Shown piece after piece: positions 59,787 to 64,000 of a stretch of DNA of 64,000 nucleotides. The translations under genes were made by a program, and so were the position numbers. Positions within the stretch are counted from its first letter, which is position 1, and each line of letters starts with the position of its first letter. The notes below the pieces were generated by a model. That model saw only the letters and a program-made list of their open reading frames with translations, did not search any database and was not told the DNA's origin. Source of the stretch: Haliotis asinina (taxonomy: Eukaryota; Mollusca; Gastropoda; Lepetellida; Haliotidae); the NCBI RefSeq assembly GCF_037392515.1, contig NC_090280.1, forward strand, positions 72,954,504 to 73,018,503, written 5' to 3'.

Positions 59787-60032
59787 TGATGTGGCTTGAT
59801 AGCCTTGTGGTTATAGTGTTCACTTGTCACACTGAAGACACGGGTTCAATTCCCCACATGGGTAAAATGTGTGAAACCCATTTCTGGTTGTTGTTGGGGT
59901 GGTAGGGTAGCTCAGGTGAACACTGGTTCATTTTCCCTCATGGATATGGTGTGTCAAGCCCGTTACTGGTGTACAATCTTGATATTGCTGCACTATTGCG
60001 AAATGCAGCATAAAACTAAACTCGCTTATATC
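59787..60032 (+). mobile_element. Two tandem SINE family A copies
   Basis: First copy: 'tgatagccttgtggttatag', 'cacgggttcaattccccaca', 'tgtgtgaaacccatttctgg' and then stops. Second copy starts at once with 'ggtggtagggtagctcaggt', has 'gttcattttccctcatggat', and carries the tail 'gatattgctgcactattgcg' with gcataaaactaaactcgct. Confidence 0.75.
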
Positions 60033-60571
60033 ACTTGTGGTTCTTGCAGACTCCACCTGAAAATCAGCCCAGTGTAAGACAGGGACTAGAAGTTGTAGTT
60101 ATTGTAGTTGGTTTGGTTTGTAGTTCTGAAAATTTCCTAGAGGTGATCCTTTTTTTCTGGATTAGTCGCATCAGTTTGAACCTGCTTCCCAAAGTAAATA
60201 TGGTCTAAAATGTCTCGTTTTGTCGGTTGAGCTTATGACATGTTGTCCATGTTCAACATTTACATTTTCAACACCTACAACGGTGTGGGATTGATACTTT
60301 CTATGAAGTATCTTAACGATGTTATCACCAAATGCTGCACAAAGAACTCTGATCCAGTGTCTGTTATATCAATCAGGGTGGCCATATTGAAAATGTAAAT
60401 GTTTTCCATTCCTGCATATTTTTTCATAACATTTTGTATTTGATATCCTGAAAGAATACCTGATTGGATGGGAAATTGTATTGAATTAGTTTTTATCAAG
60501 GTATGCCTATTGACTTCCATTTGTTACAATTTGCTATGATGTCAATATTGCTGACATCAGGACTACAGTAA

Positions 60572-60625
60572 TGGTGTTGCTGGAATATTGCTGAAACGGC
60601 CGTTAACCTAACTCACTAACTCAGT
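60572..60625 (+). mobile_element. SINE tail fragment
   Basis: 'tgttgctggaatattgctga' aacggccgttaacctaactcact. Confidence 0.7.
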
Positions 60626-61370
60626 CATCAGCTTCAAATATCCTTCACCCACTGACATGATCCTGATCTGTAGACCTTTGACATCCACTAGGAGAAGCTG
60701 CATTGTGTTTATCCACGTAGGAAAAATGTCTCAAACATTATGAGTGTTTAGTTTCCAGTTAGCAGATGTGAAGCTTGCTGGTCTTCAAAGATACTCAGAC
60801 ATTGGAAGGAAGTGGATGCAAAGCTATGGATTCCAGCGAACCTATTTCAGTGAAGATTCGATATTGCATTTTATCCTGGTTATGACATATGTCGCTGGAA
60901 AGTTGCCAAGAATTTATTACTCACTGAGTTATGCAAGAAACTGAAATGATGCAACTTCATGAAAGCATGAGTAGTTTTGTTTATCAGCAGTCAATCAATG
61001 TTTTTTCTCAAGTGTTTCATCCTTATTTTGTTAACCTGTTTCATTCCATATGTGCTTTCTGAGTTCCCTCTGGCACTGATAGGCCTTTTGTAACAGGTAG
61101 CCAAATTGATTATGTGGTTGTATTTAGCAAACTGGTTACTAGTGTGTCATATCCAGACACATTGCTTGCTGCTGTCTATACCAACCACCAGGTTTCCTGG
61201 TCAAAAGTTTGTTATATTCTTTTTTATGATTACTTGAATAGAATGTGAATGATGTGGAGTTATGCATTGAACATGATATACCATTTCTCACACATCAAAG
61301 TTTACCTGACTATGGTTGAGATTGAGACCAAACGTGTATTAAACTGTGTATTAAAAAGTCATACTAATGC

Positions 61371-61530
61371 ATGAAGATTCTGGTTAGAGTTGATCTTCCT
61401 TAACCCATGCTTGTCAGCTTGTCAGAAGAGCTGCCTCAATGAACTGTCTGGTCCAGACTAGGATTTGCTGAACACAGCCACATATATAGCTGGAATATTG
61501 CTATGCGAGTGTGGGGTTAAACAACAAACA
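61371..61530 (+). mobile_element. SINE family B, internally deleted
   Basis: 'atcttccttaacccatgctt' gtcagcttgtcagaaga, 'aactgtctggtccagactag', then 'tatagctggaatattgctat' and gtggggttaaac. The middle third is missing. Confidence 0.7.
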
Positions 61531-62705
61531 AACAGAAGCCCTGTTTGGGGATTATGGGGGTAGGGGAATCAATTTCCTTTTCAATCACTATGGCCACAAG
61601 AATATGAGAGAATGAGATGAGCTTTCACATTTGTTATTGTCAGAGTGATAATCACACCAAAGACCTTTGATTTATTCATGTGTTAACAATTTGCTGGATT
61701 TTCTTCCAAACCCCCACACCAACTTATAATTTTTCTTTCTGCATGATGGCAGTCAAGGACCCAACTTAAAATGTCTTTTCAAGAACAATGCACAATAAGT
61801 CCAGAATGTATAGATTTTCTTGGTTTTGCTGCAACTACGCAGTTGGCAACGTCTTAATCCATTACAGCGTCTGCTGTCTACTGTAACAGTCTAGTCCCCG
61901 TGTGCCCACATGCTGTCAGAGTTCAACTGAAGTTGAACATTGATTTTGTGAAGCAGTCTGTGCAGAACGTAGGTGTCAAGTCACTTTGTCTGCTGCCGCT
62001 GCCACTGCCGTTGAGGATCTATGTTCCAGGCTTTTACACCACTGCACAGCTGCTTCCTGTAATGTCGCATGTTGGGACATATGTTTCCCCACACATTTGG
62101 CCAATAAAATCTTTAGTGAGCATGTTGTCCTGAGCTTCATGACACTAGTCCACATTCATCAAAGGACATGTCACATCTTAAACCATCCATTAAAAAATCT
62201 GAAAGGTGAAACCGTCAATTAAATAATGTTGATGTGAATAGGTAGTTCATCAGCTGTACAGCACAACCTAAAGAGATAAACTGTCAAGTGAATTGCACAG
62301 GTGGATGACACGATCAACTGATTATTTATTTGAAAATTACTTGATTCTGATTAGTTAATCAGTGGTTTCAAATCACATTAACTACTTCCTGTTGAACGGC
62401 TGATTTGATAGCTGCTTCCTGCAGAGCCTTATGTTTACAAAAGTGACTTATCTCTTGGGCAGTTTGCAACAATATCATATTTAACTCTTCCCCTCAACTT
62501 CGTAACCTAAAACCAAGAGATGAAAGTCTTGCTGCAAGCAAATTGTTACATTTTGTGATATTTCTATGCACAGGTTTGCACATGTGAAACCTACACGTGT
62601 GGACACTTCACTATCATTTTTCAGAAGGTCTTGATAAGTGTTCATGAATGTTTGATTAGTACTTACCAGTCTAATTGTAGGGTAAAATTCCTGCCCACTG
62701 TAAAT

Positions 62706-62928
62706 GATTAGACCATTGAAGATCCGGGTTAGAATTGGTCTTCAGAAACCCATGCATATCAGGCTCACTGACATGGTTGACACATTTCATTGTATCCCAT
62801 TTGTCTTGATCGATGCTCATGCTGTTGATCACAGGATTTTCTGGTCCAGGCTTGATTATTTACAGATCGCCAACATACAGGTGGAATATTGCTGAATCTG
62901 GCATTAAACAACAAACAAGTGTAACTAA
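62706..62928 (+). mobile_element. SINE family B, diverged
   Basis: 'tgaagatccgggttagaatt' ggtcttcagaaacccatgca, 'ggctcactgacatggttgac', 'gatgctcatgctgttgatca', 'tggtccaggcttgattattt' and tail 'aggtggaatattgctgaatc'. Confidence 0.8.
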
Positions 62929-63399
62929 TAAAGTCTTGAATGCAAGAACAACATGAAAGTACATTATACTGTGGCCGAGGAAAAAGCTCTTGATGCTTAG
63001 TAAACCATTCTGCTCCTATTGTGTATCACTTGATTCAAACTGTACTAATTTAATTTGAATCACAGCTTGTCTGTTATCAAGTTTGTTTGTGTAGGCTTAT
63101 GAAGGAGTAAAGATGTAACGCTAGAGTTGATTTTTGACATCTCTCTAGCCTTTAATCAGTCTCCAATAAAAGGTGTTATCTAGATTAAATGTTTCCTTCA
63201 GCTAAATTTTTACTATGGATTTAACTGTTTACCTTGAGGACCCTCGTAGCTGATGATCAAATTGATCGTTTGTCACCAATCTGATCCAATTTGGAATATG
63301 GCAGTCATATTGGAAATATGCCTTTTGACATTGGTGTGTATCATTATATGCTGTTAATCCTTTACATGTCCTAACCTAGCACTTCTTCTTGAATTGGAG

Positions 63400-63940
63400 C
63401 TGAAATACACTGTCCTGAGAAATAGTCTTCTTCAGCTCTGAAGGACATTTCTCTGTGAGATTTTCTGCTCAGCATCCTATGAGATGTTTCTCTTGTGTCT
63501 TGAACACCATCCTGTCATATGTTTTCCCTGGGTCTTGAAAATCACTCTTCCTGTGCGATGTTCACCTGAGTCTTGAAAAACACTGCCTTTTGAGATATTC
63601 ACCCTGGTCCTTGAATGCTTATCTTGTAAGGTGTTTTCCCTGGGTCTTGAAGAACACTACCCTGTGAGATGTTCCATGAATGGTGAAGAACACTACCTTG
63701 ATAGACTTTCCCCTGTGTCTGGAAGAACACTGTCCTGTGATATGCTCACCTTGGGCCTTGAAGAACACTTATCCTGTGAGATGTTCCCCTTGAATTTTTG
63801 AAGAAAACAATCCTGTGAGATGTGCCCTATAGGTCTTGAAGAACACTTATCCTGTGAGATGTCTCAATCTGCCCTGAATCACACCACCCTCTTAGAGGTT
63901 CCCTACACTCCTAATGCACACAATCTTGTAAGATGTTCCT
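63400..63940 (+). repeat. ~36-bp minisatellite
   Basis: More than a dozen drifting units of 'cctgtgagatgttccccttg' ggtcttgaagaacact run almost to the window edge. Confidence 0.9.
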
Positions 63941-64000
63941 CCCCTTTTGAAGCACAGCAAGGTGTTCCGTGGAATGCTGATGTCATAGTTATCTGTAGAA

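Larger units (their letters stand above)
57537..64000 (+). other. GTPase intron 4, unfinished
   Basis: No phase-1 acceptor followed by a DTPG-like coding segment is visible to the end of the window. It contains SINE copies at 57700, 58855, 59787, 60572, 61371 and 62706, a CGTG microsatellite and a terminal minisatellite. Nothing is nameable in 58050-58850, 59000-59780, 60640-61360, 61540-62700 and 62930-63390. Confidence 0.75.

Noticed and set aside
60744..60944. 66-codon frame following a tagtttccag acceptor-like site
   Set aside because: No donor, no domain and no phase-compatible continuation of the GTPase.

Overview
The window looks like part of a mollusc nuclear genome, most likely a gastropod close to Haliotis (abalone). 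Genes are intron-rich with GT-AG introns up to about 32 kb. The introns are packed with short tRNA-like SINEs whose tails read roughly 'gctggaatattgct...gcggcgtaaaac' followed by (actc)n, a form I associate with abalone. There are also foldback elements and many degenerate minisatellites. The genus is inference; the eukaryotic architecture is seen directly.

Two genes form a head-to-head pair with start codons about 530 bp apart. On the minus strand, two CDS exons (6226-6147 and 2685-2034) join in phase into a complete 243-residue acidic/basic protein with one CCCH zinc finger. On the plus strand, four exons (6754-6868, 18041-18152, 49850-49943, 57482-57536) join in phase into the first 126 residues of a P-loop GTPase that I place in the EHD/dynamin superfamily. 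That gene fills the rest of the window and runs off its right edge. The 528 bp between the start codons hold a CCAAT motif, an E2F-like palindrome and a TATA-like box.

Layout: 1-2033 is 3' flank of the zinc-finger gene, with a GAT microsatellite, a 76-bp tandem repeat and a foldback element. 2034-6226 is the zinc-finger gene, whose intron carries a 2.0-kb TTAA-flanked, piggyBac-like element without a transposase. 6754-64000 is the GTPase gene, with introns of 11.2, 31.7 and 7.5 kb and an unfinished fourth intron.

The most unusual structure is a 68-bp tandem array at 17641-18108. Its last unit is the real 3' splice site and the first 35 bases of GTPase exon 2. The earlier units are decayed copies of the same splice-site plus exon segment. 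Two exon-like minus-strand fragments (37390-37266 and 15912-15697) suggest an unidentified gene or retrocopies nested in the introns. The rest is repeats: two SINE families with different heads and a shared tail, at least one further tRNA-headed family, several clear nested insertions and about eight minisatellites. No tRNA or rRNA gene, CRISPR array, reverse transcriptase or transposase frame could be supported.
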